Positions 7,418 through 15,577 are shown, numbered from the stretch's first letter. The stretch: DNA of 31,480 bases from Candidatus Peribacteria bacterium (GCA_031280545.1 JAITGP010000025.1:1-31480); one strand, 5' to 3'. Notes: generated from the letters alone by a model not told the origin. Translations and numbers: made by a program.

Positions 7418-8842
7418 TTATAAACTGATTTCCTCTGGTTTTACTCTCGTTTGTTGCATTGTGTCTCTATCTCTGAGTGTAACGGTTCCGTCTTCTAAAC
7501 TCTGTTGGTCGATGGTAATGCAGTAAGGAGTTCAGATTTCATCCTGTCTTCTGTATCTTTTTCCAATGGCTCCATTATCGTCGTATTCACATTTGTATTG
7601 TTTGCTCAGCTTTCTGAAAAGTTCTTCTCAGATTTTTACTTGAGCTTCATCTTTCTTTATCAGCGGAAGAATGGCGAACTTCACAGGAGCGATATTTTTA
7701 TGGAATCTGGCTACAGTTCTGATTTCTTTTTCTCCTTTTTGATTGGTGTATTCTTCTTCATCATACGCGTCAATCATCGCGGTTAAGATGGCTCTCGTTA
7801 GTCCTCGGCTAGGTTCTATGACATGAGGTACGTATCTTTTTCCTGTCATTGGGTCAGTATATTGGAGATCTTTTCCAGAAAATTCCATATGTTGTTTTAA
7901 GTCATAATCCGTTCTGTAGGCAATCCCTTGTAATTCTCCCCATCCTCGTGGGAAAGTGTATTCTACATCCCAAGTTCCTTTGCTATAAAAAGCGAGTTCT
8001 TTAGGATCGTGCTCTCTAAATCTGAGTTTTTCTTTTTTGATTCCTATTTTTTCGATTCGTCGTTCTTCACTGGTTTCTTTCCATTTTTGGAGTCGTTCAA
8101 GTCAGATTTTTTCATCATTTTCTACGAAGTATTCGATCTCCATTTGTTCAAATTCTCTCACGCGGAACATGAAATTTCCTGGCGTGATTTCATTTCTGAA
8201 AGATTTTCCGATTTGTCCTATACCGAAAGGGATTCTGACTCTAGTGGTATCAAGGATATTTTTAAAGTTTACGAAGATTCCTTGGGCAGTTTCTGGTCTG
8301 AGATAAATGTCTTTTCCCTCTCCCTCAATCACTCCTTGTTCAGTTTTGAACATTAGGTTGAATTTTTTTGGCTCTGTTCGATCTACAGATCAGCATTTTG
8401 GACATTTTACTTGTTCATCATTTAAGAAAGCTGTTTGCTGAGAGAAAGTTCGTGCTTCTGGAGTGGGCGAATCTACTCCAATTTTTTCTTGAATTTGTTT
8501 GAGCGTGATAGTATTTTTGTGGATATGTTCTTCAATCAACTTATCTGCTCTGTCTCTGTACTGACATTTCTTACAGTCTACCAAAGGGTCGGAAAAGTTT
8601 CCTACATGTCCGCTAGCTTCCCATACTCTGGGGTTCATCAAAATAGAGGCATCGAGTCCTACCATATCTGGTCTTTCCTGAATAAAATGTTTTCGTCGTG
8701 CGTCAATAATATTTCTTCTGAGCTCTGCTCCGTAAGGTCCGAGGTCTCGGGAGTTGGCAAGTCCGCCATAGATTTCTGATCCTGGGTAGGCAAAGGCTCT
8801 TCTTTTAGCTCGTGCAACGATGGTTTCTAGTGGGAAAGACAT
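7418..8842 (-). CDS. glyS: Glycyl-tRNA synthetase (homodimeric type)
   Basis: 474 residues reconstructed by reading four UGA codons as glycine (e.g. after KCPKC, in KIGEELFRKL and in DEIGTPYC). It begins [20 protein letters not shown], then [18 protein letters not shown], and has a zinc-type CKKC/CPKC pair, motif 2 ([19 protein letters not shown]), and motif 3 region [19 protein letters not shown]. The anticodon-binding domain ends the protein. This is the alpha2 type, not the alpha2beta2 type. The cell must have abundant Gly-tRNA for UGA, so the enzyme's own mRNA depends on its product. ATG 8842 is chosen from alignment to the family start. Confidence 0.96.
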
Positions 8843-8878
8843 TGAAATGTATGATAAAAGGTAAATGATATGTTTGTT

Positions 8879-8906
8879 TTTATAGTTTTTGTTGGTAGAA
8901 TTGCAA
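8879..8906 (-). promoter_or_regulatory. glyS promoter, TTGCAA-N16-TATAAA
   Basis: -35 TTGCAA (8901-8906), 16-bp spacer, -10 TATAAA (8879-8884), minus strand. Confidence 0.7.
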
Positions 8907-8955
8907 TATAATGTTGCTTTGTGTGGTATTTTATTTGCTGACAGTTCCTCTTCCG

Positions 8956-8993
8956 CTGTCTGACAGGTCGAGACCAAGAGGTGCCCGAAGGGC
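8956..8993. other. Cluster of three short GC-rich hairpins
   Basis: CTGTC-T-GACAG (8956-8966), GGTC-GA-GACC (8966-8975) and GCCC-GAA-GGGC (8983-8993) lie in 38 bases, in an otherwise AT-rich gap between glyS and the next gene. Function unknown. Confidence 0.35.
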
Positions 8994-9039
8994 GGAGGGG
9001 TTTATCTGAGAATGCACTAGTAAAAAACTCCCTGAAAAA

Positions 9040-9067
9040 TTGTTTTTTTTGCATTTGTGAGTATACT
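9040..9067 (+). promoter_or_regulatory. Promoter of the tandem membrane-protein genes, TTGTTT-N16-TATACT
   Basis: -35 TTGTTT (9040-9045), 16-bp spacer, -10 TATACT (9062-9067). It places the transcript start near 9074, which favours ATG 9114 over the GTG at 9057. Confidence 0.5.
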
Positions 9068-9113
9068 TAAGAGGAAGAAAAATCTGCTTTTTTATTTCTT
9101 TTCCCTTTCTCAA

Positions 9114-9437
9114 ATGGTAGAATGGCTTCTTTGGGCTTTCATTACTTTGTATGGAATCACAGGATTGGCGACATTTAGTGCGTATATTCCTAAAGTAACG
9201 AAAGGTGATGATGAATTTGTGCAAGGTAATGTTCGTGACTATTTGTTTCGGCTGTTGACCTCGATTATTTTCTTTTTGTATGCAATTGTTGTGATGAATA
9301 ACTGGATTGTGTCTTTCCTTTTGATTTTTGAACTTGTTTTATTTATTGGAAATTTTGCGTGGATGGTGTACAAAAAAAAGCTCTATGTAGCTGATAGGAT
9401 AAAAAAATTACATCTCTCGAAAAAAAAGTTCTTTTAA
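9114..9437 (+). CDS. Small integral membrane protein, first of two paralogs
   Basis: 107 residues with three or four membrane segments. The N-terminus reads LYGITGLATFSAYIPKV, which parallels LYGVSGVISLIAYFPTI in the next gene, so the two are a tandem duplication. The G-x3-(S/T)-x3-(A/S)-Y-x-P pattern recalls PQ-loop/SemiSWEET transporters, but this is a weak resemblance and I do not assign transport. The tail is lysine-rich. ATG 9114 chosen from the promoter position. Nineteen bases separate it from its paralog. Confidence 0.65.
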   Translation: MVEWLLWAFITLYGITGLATFSAYIPKVTKGDDEFVQGNVRDYLFRLLTSIIFFLYAIVVMNNWIVSFLLIFELVLFIGNFAWMVYKKKLYVADRIKKLHLSKKKFF

Positions 9438-9456
9438 TTGATACTCTTTTGTTAGC

Positions 9457-9822
9457 ATGAATACCCATCTCTTAATCTGAATATTAACGGCTTTATATGG
9501 AGTAAGTGGAGTAATTTCATTGATTGCTTATTTCCCGACTATCAAGGATTTACTTCATGGAATCCCTTCTGCGAATTTTACGACGTATTTTTTGTGGTTT
9601 GTATATTATTTGATTTCTGTGTTTTATGGGGTATTCGTTCTTTTCGATTGGCTCTTTATTTTGGTGAGTATGCTAGATGCTGGAATTCTGCTTTTTATTA
9701 CTATTTTGATTGTGCGTGTGCAGAGATGAGAAATCATAGCAAAGATCAAAGAAAAAGGCTGAAAATTAAAGGAAAGCTATGTGAAGGTTATCAAGAAAAA
9801 AAAGTATAAAAAGAACGCCTAA
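9457..9822 (+). CDS. Small integral membrane protein, second paralog
   Basis: 121 residues with UGA read as glycine at positions 8 (LLIGILTALYG) and in the tail (RGEIIAKIKEKGGKL). Three or four membrane helices then a Lys-rich cytoplasmic tail. Shares the LYG...AYxP motif with the preceding gene. Under the standard code only the middle is visible. The TAA stop lies inside the stem of the terminator at 9813-9849. Function unknown. Confidence 0.65.
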
Positions 9823-9849
9823 GCTTATACACTGGGCGTTCAATTTTTT
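9813..9849 (+). terminator. Terminator after the tandem membrane genes
   Basis: GAACGCC (9813-9819) pairs with GGCGTTC (9835-9841), followed by AATTTTTT. The stem overlaps the last codons of the preceding gene. Confidence 0.85.
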
Positions 9850-9856
9850 GTTGTTC

Positions 9857-9884
9857 TTGCATTTTTTTGCCAATCCCGTATATA
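9857..9884 (+). promoter_or_regulatory. Promoter of the DUF1294 gene, TTGCAT-N16-TATATA
   Basis: -35 TTGCAT (9857-9862), 16-bp spacer, -10 TATATA (9879-9884). Confidence 0.65.
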
Positions 9885-9912
9885 TTTAAGACTTTACTTC
9901 TCAAATGAATCC

Positions 9913-10194
9913 ATGTCCATACGACTGCGAATACTTATCACCTATATTCTCCTCATCAATCTCGCTACGTTCATCGTACGGGGATTGGACAAATGGAAAG
10001 CCGTTTTGCAGAAGTGGAGAATTAGTGAAAAAAGTCTGCTTACCTTCTGTGCTTTGGGTTGATTTTTGGGAGCTTTACTCGCAATGGGAGTCCGGCGTCA
10101 TAAGACGGTGAAAACGAAATTCTTAGTCCGATTCTATTTGATTGTAGTGCTCTGGATTGCAGGATTGATAACGCTTTATTTGTTGATGAATTAA
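9913..10194 (+). CDS. DUF1294 family membrane protein
   Basis: 93 residues with one UGA as glycine in CALGGFLGALLAMG. The order DKWKA, RISEKSLL, LGGFLGALLAMG, RRHKTVKTKF matches the DUF1294 family: three membrane helices with a conserved D-K-x-x-A and an R-H-K-T loop. In other bacteria the domain often occurs alone or joined to a cold-shock domain; its role is unknown. Starting at ATG 9913 rather than 9905 keeps this frame. Confidence 0.8.
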
Positions 10195-10195
10195 G

Positions 10196-10224
10196 AAAAA
10201 GCCTCCGATAGTAATCGTGGCTTT
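10196..10224. terminator. Bidirectional hairpin between convergent small membrane genes
   Basis: AAAGCC (10198-10203) pairs with GGCTTT (10219-10224), with an inner CGAT/ATCG pair. T-run is best on the minus strand. Confidence 0.65.
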
Positions 10225-10247
10225 CAAATACTGTCTGTACTCGTAGT

Positions 10248-10448
10248 TTACCGACATCAAAGTCGACGATTCCGATAAGCTTTGATAACATCCCATAATA
10301 TTAGGACTCCTCCGCCTATCCCGTAGATAATACCTACCATCCAAATCATAATATTTGAAATGGTATCAGGGGTTATAAAACGATTGTGAAACCAAATCAC
10401 ATATCCGCAACCACAAAGTAAAAACAAACCAATCAACGCATTCTTCAT
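10248..10448 (-). CDS. Small two-helix membrane protein, hypothetical
   Basis: 66 residues; UGA at 10257-10259 is glycine, and TAA follows three codons on. Two hydrophobic segments (about residues 4-20 and 31-55) with a short loop, and a basic tail (AYRNRRL). No recognised family. Divergent from mutY, with which it shares a 147-bp promoter region. Confidence 0.5.
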
Positions 10449-10521
10449 TTTATTTTTATTTTAGCTTCCCCGTCTTACCGCTTCCGAGGTCTTGCGTGTC
10501 GCGATAAAGAAAAACTCTATG

Positions 10522-10557
10522 TCGACAATTTAATTATACATAATAATACTTTGTCAA
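10522..10557. promoter_or_regulatory. Inverted-repeat divergent promoter region between 10448 and mutY
   Basis: TCGACAA (10522-10528) and TTGTCAA (10551-10557) form an imperfect inverted repeat; each contains a -35-like hexamer pointing across the gap. For mutY, TCGACA-N16-TAATAC is plausible. The core is AT-rich. Confidence 0.4.
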
Positions 10558-10595
10558 GCCAAAATTCACAGCTTTACAACTCGTATCTCTCAACA

Positions 10596-11438
10596 ATGAA
10601 AAAAACAGATATTGAACAACTCCAAACAAAAATCCTCACCCGATACAAAAGGGAATGACGCCACTTCCCGCGAAGAGAAACCACCAACCCCTACGCCATC
10701 CACATCTGCGAAGTAATGTCGCAGCAGACACAGCTTTCCCGTGTTCTCCCCTACCGAACTCAGCGAATGAACGACATTCCAACCTACGAAAGCCTCGCTA
10801 ATCTTTCCAAGCACGAACTGCTACAACATCGGTCAGGTTTGTGATTTAATAGCAGAGCGTTGAGATTGCAAGAATGTGCGAAAGTCATTATGGAGAAATA
10901 CAGCGGAAAGCCTCCACACAACAAGGAGGAGCTTTTAAAACTTCCCTGAGTCTGACCCTACACCGCGAGTGCGATTTGTGCATTTGCTCGGAATATGGAT
11001 GAAGCCGTAATTGACACGAATATTAGGCGTGTTTTGATTTTTCTCTTGAAACTAGACGAGAACATCTCAATGAAAGAACTAGAAGAAATCGCTAAAAAGC
11101 TGATACCTCTAGGAAGAAGTAGAGATTGGCACAACGCGTTGATGGACTACGGAGCGACCTACTTAACTGCAAAAAAAACAAAAATCAAATCCGTGAGCAA
11201 GCAGTCTAAATTTGAGGGTTCAGATAGAGAAGTCAGAGGACGAATTGTGAAACAGTTGGTAAACAACGGAACACGTAGGGACGGTTCGTTAAACCGTCCG
11301 AATAACACGGAAACATTAACCCTAAAAAAAATCAAATCTGAATTTCCCCACAAGGACATAGAAAAAATTGTGGCAGGCTTAGTCGAGGAAGGAGTAATTA
11401 AAATAACCCAACAAAAACTCACCATCAAAAACGAATAA
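10596..11438 (+). CDS. mutY: A/G-specific adenine glycosylase-like (MutY/HhH-GPD), without FeS cysteines
   Basis: 280 residues with four UGA glycines. Order: FPRRETTNPYAIHICEVM, SQQTQLSRVLPY, catalytic Glu39, GLGFNSRALRL, helix-hairpin-helix LPGVGPYTASAI (both its first glycines are UGA), catalytic Asp140 in VIDTNIRRVL. The enzyme removes adenine opposite 8-oxoguanine. The usual C-x6-C-x2-C-x5-C FeS loop is missing: after MDYGATYL there are no cysteines. The C-terminus (SKQSKFEGSDREVRGRIVKQ) is a winged-helix-like region, not the MutT-like domain of classical MutY. So substrate range could differ. Confidence 0.8.
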
Positions 11439-11486
11439 CCCCAAACAAATAATTCTTAATTTTTAATTCTTCATTCTTAATTGTTC

Positions 11487-12155
11487 ATGCTCTACTTCAT
11501 CCCCACACCAATCTGAAATAAAGAAGATATTACCCTCAGGGCACTCAGATTTTTTAAAGAAATTCGCTACTTCCTCTGCGAAGATACCAGAACCGCGAAA
11601 AAGCTCCTCGCAATGTACGACATTAACTACAGCGATAAGGAATTTTACGCCTTAACGAGCTTCACGGAGAAAGGGAAACTCAACCAGTATAAAAATCTGA
11701 TTACCGAAAATGACGTTGCGATGGTCTCCGAGGCAGGAACTCCTGGGCTTTCTGACCCCTGAAAATCCCTCATTCAGCTCTGCAACGAAGCAAAACTCTC
11801 CTACTCGATTTTACCCTGAGCAAACGCCCTCGTTCCTGCGATTGTGTGAGCAGGCTTTGATACGACGATTTTCACCTTTCTCGGCTTCTTGCCACAGAAA
11901 AAAGGGAGACAAACCGCATTAAAAAAGATGATCACTGAAGACACTCCAACATTTTTTTATGAGTCCGTCCACAGAATAGAAAAGCTGATTGCTGAACTCA
12001 GGGAGCTTTGATTTCACGGGAAAATCAGCATCGCGAGAGAGATCAGCAAGATGTTTGAGCAGTACTTCACAGGTAGCTTGGAGGAAGTAGAAGCGATGAT
12101 GAAAGGAGGGAAAATGAGCGTGAAAGGCGAATTTGTGGTGGGGATTTCAAATTAA
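11487..12155 (+). CDS. rsmI: 16S rRNA (cytidine-2'-O)-methyltransferase RsmI
   Basis: 222 residues; five UGA glycines hide the gene under the standard code. Recognised from LYFIPTPIGNKEDIT at the N-terminus, EDTRTAKKLL, MVSEAGTPGLSDPGKSLI, ILPGANALVPAI and FLGFLPQKKGRQ, the standard series of the tetrapyrrole-methylase-fold RsmI. It 2'-O-methylates C1402 of 16S rRNA using SAM. 48 bases after mutY, likely the same transcript. Codons end in C far more than in neighbours (CTC, TCC, TAC, AAC). Confidence 0.93.
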
Positions 12156-12220
12156 ATTTTCAATCACAAACTTACGCTCTCCTCCTCAACCTCTCCTCAT
12201 TCTTCACATCAGGATTGAGA

Positions 12221-12257
12221 ATTAAAGAAAAAAGGCTGATGGATATTCCAGTCAGCC
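12221..12257 (-). terminator. Terminator of the coiled-coil membrane gene
   Basis: Minus strand: GGCTGA (12257-12252), 12-base loop, TCAGCC (12239-12234), then six T. A second hairpin (12263-12270 with 12282-12289) lies just upstream. Confidence 0.75.
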
Positions 12258-12311
12258 AATATGCTACGAAATTACTTCTGGTTCGTAGCTTCCCAGTCTA
12301 CTTTCCCTTCT

Positions 12312-12734
12312 TTAGTCCAATTTCCAATTAGCGAGTCGTTCTTCTGAACATTCAATATTCTCCTTTAGTTCTCCAATTCGCTTTTCCAACTTCATTATTT
12401 CTTGTTTTGAGGCAGCAATGTCTCTTTCAACTGCTGCTCGTATCTCATTGTCGTATTTGACAATTTGCTTTGTAGTAGGTGTCCAACATCGGAGAAGTAA
12501 TTGAATTAACTTCTGACTACCCAACACTATTACTACACTAAAGAGCACCAATGTAGAGAAGAATAATAGAAGAGATAACGAAAGATCCAATTCTTCCAAT
12601 ACATCCAGTAGTCTTTCGATATTTTTTATACCTACGAAATAGAAAGTTAAGAATAAGTTAAAGAAAATCACCCATATGATTATACCATTTTCTTTTCTAC
12701 TTCTTAATTCTTCAATAATTTCACTTTTTTTCAT
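12312..12734 (-). CDS. Hypothetical membrane protein with C-terminal coiled coil
   Basis: 140 residues. Two membrane segments (about residues 18-36 and 52-73) are followed by a charged helix of about 55 residues (EIRAAVERDIAASKQEIMKL, then EKRIGELKENI) that should form a coiled coil in the cytoplasm. No family recognised and no UGA codon. The leader has a palindrome at the transcription start and a hairpin (CTCCG/CGGAG, 12762-12778). Divergent from the AbiF-like gene. Confidence 0.6.
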   Translation of the reverse strand: MKKSEIIEELRSRKENGIIIWVIFFNLFLTFYFVGIKNIERLLDVLEELDLSLSLLLFFSTLVLFSVVIVLGSQKLIQLLLRCWTPTTKQIVKYDNEIRAAVERDIAASKQEIMKLEKRIGELKENIECSEERLANWKLD

Positions 12735-12803
12735 TTTTATTTTTTTGCAGACTGGTTACTGCTCCGCCTTTTTCGGAGTTATTTTGTTAATTTTTTATTT
12801 TTA

Positions 12804-12850
12804 TGTCATATTGACATTTATGAGTATAATGATTTCAAATTAAATGTAAA
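12804..12850 (-). promoter_or_regulatory. Promoter TTTACA-N16-TATACT with TGTCATATTGACA palindrome
   Basis: Minus strand: -35 TTTACA (12845-12850), 16-bp spacer, -10 TATACT (12823-12828). A perfect TGTCA-N3-TGACA repeat (12804-12816) covers the expected transcription start, a good place for a repressor. Confidence 0.5.
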
Positions 12851-12901
12851 TAGATTTGATAATTTTAAAGAAATAATTATCATTATATGATAATATTAAT
12901 A

Positions 12902-12929
12902 TTGATACTGACAAGAAAATACTTACAAT
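12902..12929 (+). promoter_or_regulatory. Promoter of the AbiF-like gene, TTGATA-N16-TACAAT
   Basis: -35 TTGATA (12902-12907), 16-bp spacer, -10 TACAAT (12924-12929), 63 bases before the ATG. Confidence 0.5.
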
Positions 12930-12992
12930 TCTTTTGATAAATAACCAACCGACCAGTGAATATCATCTTTTACTTACTATTAATCTTCTCGT

Positions 12993-13907
12993 ATGCACTT
13001 TACCAAAACGCCTCTTACTATTCTAGAAAAGATAGAACTTCTCAAAGAAAGAGGTTTATCTATTCCTGATGAAGCTAGGGCAGAGAAGTACCTTAATCAT
13101 ATCTGATATTTCAGATTTACGGGCTATTTCAAATACTATCAAAATGCTGAAACTAATCAGTTTTATGAGTGAATTACCTTTGACCAAGTGCTAGATTTAT
13201 ACATCTTTGATAGAAAGCTGAGATTATTAGTGTTGGACGCAATAGAAAAGATTGAGGTGTCTATTAAAGCACAAATCGACAGCATAATGAGTAGTAAATA
13301 CGGATGTTTTTGGTATACAAATGTAAATAATTTATGGTTAAAAGACCAGAAAGCAGAAGAAATGTATGCCAACTTTATCAAAATTGCTGAAGCGAAGAGA
13401 GAAAATTCTACTTCAATGTTTGGAAAAGCATATAGAGAAAAGTATGCTGAAGAAGCTTTCTTACCTAGTCGAATGCTCTTGGAAGAATGTATGATTGGTG
13501 AAGTGACAAACTTATATAAACTTTTGAATACTACAGACAGTAAACTTATTGCAGAAATGTATGCTACATATTTTGTGGATCTGAGAAAACGACTTCAGCT
13601 TATCGTGAATGTAAGAAACATTTCAGCTCATTGTGCCAGATTACGAAATAGAATATTTATCATAAAACCAAGAACAGAAGACGTTATTCTATGAAAATTT
13701 TATACTAAGGAAAAGGGAGGAAATGGGAAAATAGAAGTAATTCCTAATTTTTTCACTTTTGCTCTCATTACTAACTATCTGCTACAACGCATTTCTCCTG
13801 AAAATTCCTGGTTAGAAAAATTAGAACATTTATTTGGAGAATTCCCCGATGTCTCTAAAGAAAATATGGGATTTCCAGAAAATCGAAAAAAAAAATTCAC
13901 AGCATAA
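12993..13907 (+). CDS. Abortive-infection protein, AbiD/AbiF (Abi_2) family, HEPN nuclease
   Basis: 304 residues with three UGA glycines (13104, 13170, 13692). The start KTPLTILEKIELLKERG, then YLNHIGYFRFTGYFKYYQ, and the middle FDRKLRLLVLDAIEKIEVSI are the classical Abi_2 pattern. Arg208-x4-His213 (VRNISAHCARLRNR) is the R-x4-H motif of HEPN ribonucleases. Family members are phage-defence or toxin proteins thought to cut RNA; HEPN relations to Cas13 have been proposed. A structured small RNA is predicted to be transcribed toward its 3' end, its terminator overlapping the stop codon. No second protein antitoxin is adjacent. Defence function is inferred from family. Confidence 0.85.
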
Positions 13908-13957
13908 AAAAAATCTGCCCGTCAAAGTAGATTTCTCTACCCTCGGCAGATATTGGT
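13906..13957 (-). ncRNA. Putative small structured RNA convergent with the AbiF-like gene
   Basis: Read on the minus strand from about 13957: an outer stem ATCTGCC (13951-13945) with GGCAGAT (13919-13913), an inner stem GTAGA-GAAA-TCTAC (13940-13927) closed by a GNRA tetraloop and extended by A-U and G-U pairs, then eight T. A promoter of the window's housekeeping type lies at 13964-13991. There is no open frame of note. The T-run overlaps the AbiF-like stop codon. An RNA of about 50 bases is predicted; expression is not shown by sequence alone. Confidence 0.55.
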
Positions 13958-13963
13958 ATCTAT

Positions 13964-13991
13964 AGTATACTCAAAAAAAAACAAAATGCAA
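13964..13991 (-). promoter_or_regulatory. Small-RNA promoter, TTGCAT-N16-TATACT
   Basis: -35 TTGCAT (13986-13991), 16-bp spacer, -10 TATACT (13964-13969), minus strand. No protein gene on the minus strand lies downstream before the terminator, so it can only serve the small RNA. Confidence 0.65.
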
Positions 13992-14026
13992 GAGATTTTC
14001 AAAAAAATTTTACCTATCTCAAACCA

Positions 14027-14860
14027 ATGCAGCTTTTTGACCCACTCTACGACCTCGTTATCCATAAACTTATCGCCCATAAAGGCATCTCTACGCAGTC
14101 TCTCCATAAGCTCGTGAATGAGGAAATCCAGATTTCTCTCCCTAATTTTTATAAAGTTATTGAAAAGCTGATTACCAATTGGGTCATTATGAAAGAAAAT
14201 GGGAAGCTTTATCTCCACAATAGGTGGATTTTGGGAATACTGGATTTAGCTGATGAGCTGAAGAAGAGCTATAGCACTGAAATTTCTAATGTCAGTCAAC
14301 TCCAGGAAGGACAATCGGTCATTCACGAAGCATCAAGTATCAGTGCATTAGATGTAGTGTGGGCAGACTGGGAATTATCCATCAATAGACTCTATGGCGA
14401 CCAACAAGACTCTTATATGTTCCATTCTCATCCCTACTATATCTTAGGGTCAAAAGAAACAGAATTTTCCTTTTGGAAGCAGGTTTCTAAAATAGCAGAT
14501 TTCTATTACTTGTGTGCGAATAGTAAATTTCTAGATGTATATGGTGCCAGTCTCTATAAACAAGCTGGTGCAAAAGAAGTGTTAGCAAGTGATGATACAC
14601 CATTTCTGAAAGAGGGATATTGTATCACGGTGGTGGGTGATTTCGTCTTTGAAGTGCTGTATCCACCAGAAATCAGCGATTATTTCAGAATTTTCTTCGA
14701 TACGATAAGGGAATTAAAAGACTTTAATGCTGATCTCTTTCACCGTATCTTTGAAATGAAAGCAAATTGCAAATTGACGCTCAGACGTGATAAAGTGCAA
14801 GCCGAAGCGACAAGGAAGATTTTTCATAAAGTGTATAAAAAGGCGGAAAAAAAGATGTAA
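14027..14860 (+). CDS. Winged-helix domain protein, possible regulator
   Basis: 277 residues without UGA. Residues 1-75 look like a winged helix-turn-helix: LYDLVIHKLIAHKGISTQSL, LVNEEIQISLPNFYKVIEKL, then a wing (MKENGKLYLHN). The following domain of about 190 residues (SMFHSHPYY-like region, YYLCANSKFLDVYGASLYK, DTPFLKEGYCITVVG) is not recognised. It may bind DNA and a ligand or partner. It follows the AbiF-like gene and the small RNA by 119 bases, so a link to that module is possible but unproven. A promoter of its own is not clear. Confidence 0.6.
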   Translation: MQLFDPLYDLVIHKLIAHKGISTQSLHKLVNEEIQISLPNFYKVIEKLITNWVIMKENGKLYLHNRWILGILDLADELKKSYSTEISNVSQLQEGQSVIHEASSISALDVVWADWELSINRLYGDQQDSYMFHSHPYYILGSKETEFSFWKQVSKIADFYYLCANSKFLDVYGASLYKQAGAKEVLASDDTPFLKEGYCITVVGDFVFEVLYPPEISDYFRIFFDTIRELKDFNADLFHRIFEMKANCKLTLRRDKVQAEATRKIFHKVYKKAEKKM

Positions 14861-14887
14861 AAAAAAGCTGACCGAAATCAGACTTTT
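14860..14887. terminator. Bidirectional terminator between convergent hypotheticals
   Basis: AAAAGCTGA and TCAG(A)CTTTT pair with one bulged A. Eight A on the plus strand give a good T-run for the minus-strand gene, whose stop codon overlaps the stem. Confidence 0.65.
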
Positions 14888-15431
14888 AAGCGTATAAGTT
14901 GTTTACGTTATCTTGTAATATTTTTTCTTCCTCAGCAAAGCTCGTAAGTGCTAATTTTTTTTCTTTCTCTTTTTTCTGTTCTTTATCTTTTGAAATACCC
15001 ATCTTTTCATAGATAATCTTTCATAATTTCTCATCTTCTCCTGTTTTGGGTCTAGCTCCTCTATAGTAGCTATCCAATGCAGTTTTGAGACTTTTTATGA
15101 AATCATCGGTGGTGTTTATCTTTAGGAGATGTTCTTTTTTCACGTTTTCTGGTGGGATAGACTGCGTATAGGTAACAGGATCTGACTGATATGGATTGGG
15201 ATTCGAATATTTTACTTCATGATATTTAAGGTAATAATTACTATCTACTTTGCTTTTCCACAAATAAAAATCCAACTTCATCGTTTTGCTAGTGGATTCA
15301 TAATGGAGATCCACTCATTTATCAGCATTAAGTTCTTTGAATTTTTTGGTATCGGTGAGATTTTTTACCTCCCAGTATTTTAGTTTTTCTGCAGATTCAG
15401 AAACTTTTTCGTGATTTCCTGATGTTGGCAT
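14886..15431 (-). CDS. Hypothetical soluble protein
   Basis: 181 residues with two UGA glycines (after NADK and after DEKL). No signal peptide or membrane segment. It begins PTSGNHEKVSESAEKL, has a middle rich in Tyr, Lys and Asp, and ends with a very Lys/Glu-rich helix (SKDKEQKKEKEKK). I do not recognise a family. It has a near-consensus promoter (TTGACA-N17-TATACT, 15464-15492). Confidence 0.55.
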
Positions 15432-15463
15432 CTATTAGTATCTTATAAAATAAAGCTACTCTA

Positions 15464-15492
15464 AGTATAGCTTTTTTAGTCTGTTTTGTCAA
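15464..15492 (-). promoter_or_regulatory. Promoter TTGACA-N17-TATACT of the hypothetical soluble protein gene
   Basis: -35 TTGACA (15487-15492), 17-bp spacer, -10 TATACT (15464-15469), minus strand. No palindrome in the spacer, so it is unlike the four GATATATATATC promoters. Confidence 0.65.
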
Positions 15493-15502
15493 TTTTTAGC
15501 TC

Positions 15503-15530
15503 TTGTAATTTTCTATCTCTTCGTTATGGT
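15503..15530 (+). promoter_or_regulatory. Possible truB promoter, TTGTAA-N16-TATGGT
   Basis: -35 TTGTAA (15503-15508), 16-bp spacer, -10 TATGGT (15525-15530). Weaker -10 than others in the window. Confidence 0.4.
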
Positions 15531-15577
15531 AACGTCATGAGAGATTAAAAAACAGCCTTTTATTTCTCCTTTTTGTA

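Noticed and set aside
8009..8356. Plus-strand Ser/Phe-rich frames opposite glyS
   Set aside because: Reverse-complement artefact of glyS codons.
15452..15474. AAAGCTA/TAGCTTT hairpin with T-run on the plus strand
   Set aside because: No plus-strand gene precedes it and it overlaps the -10 of the minus-strand promoter; probably chance.
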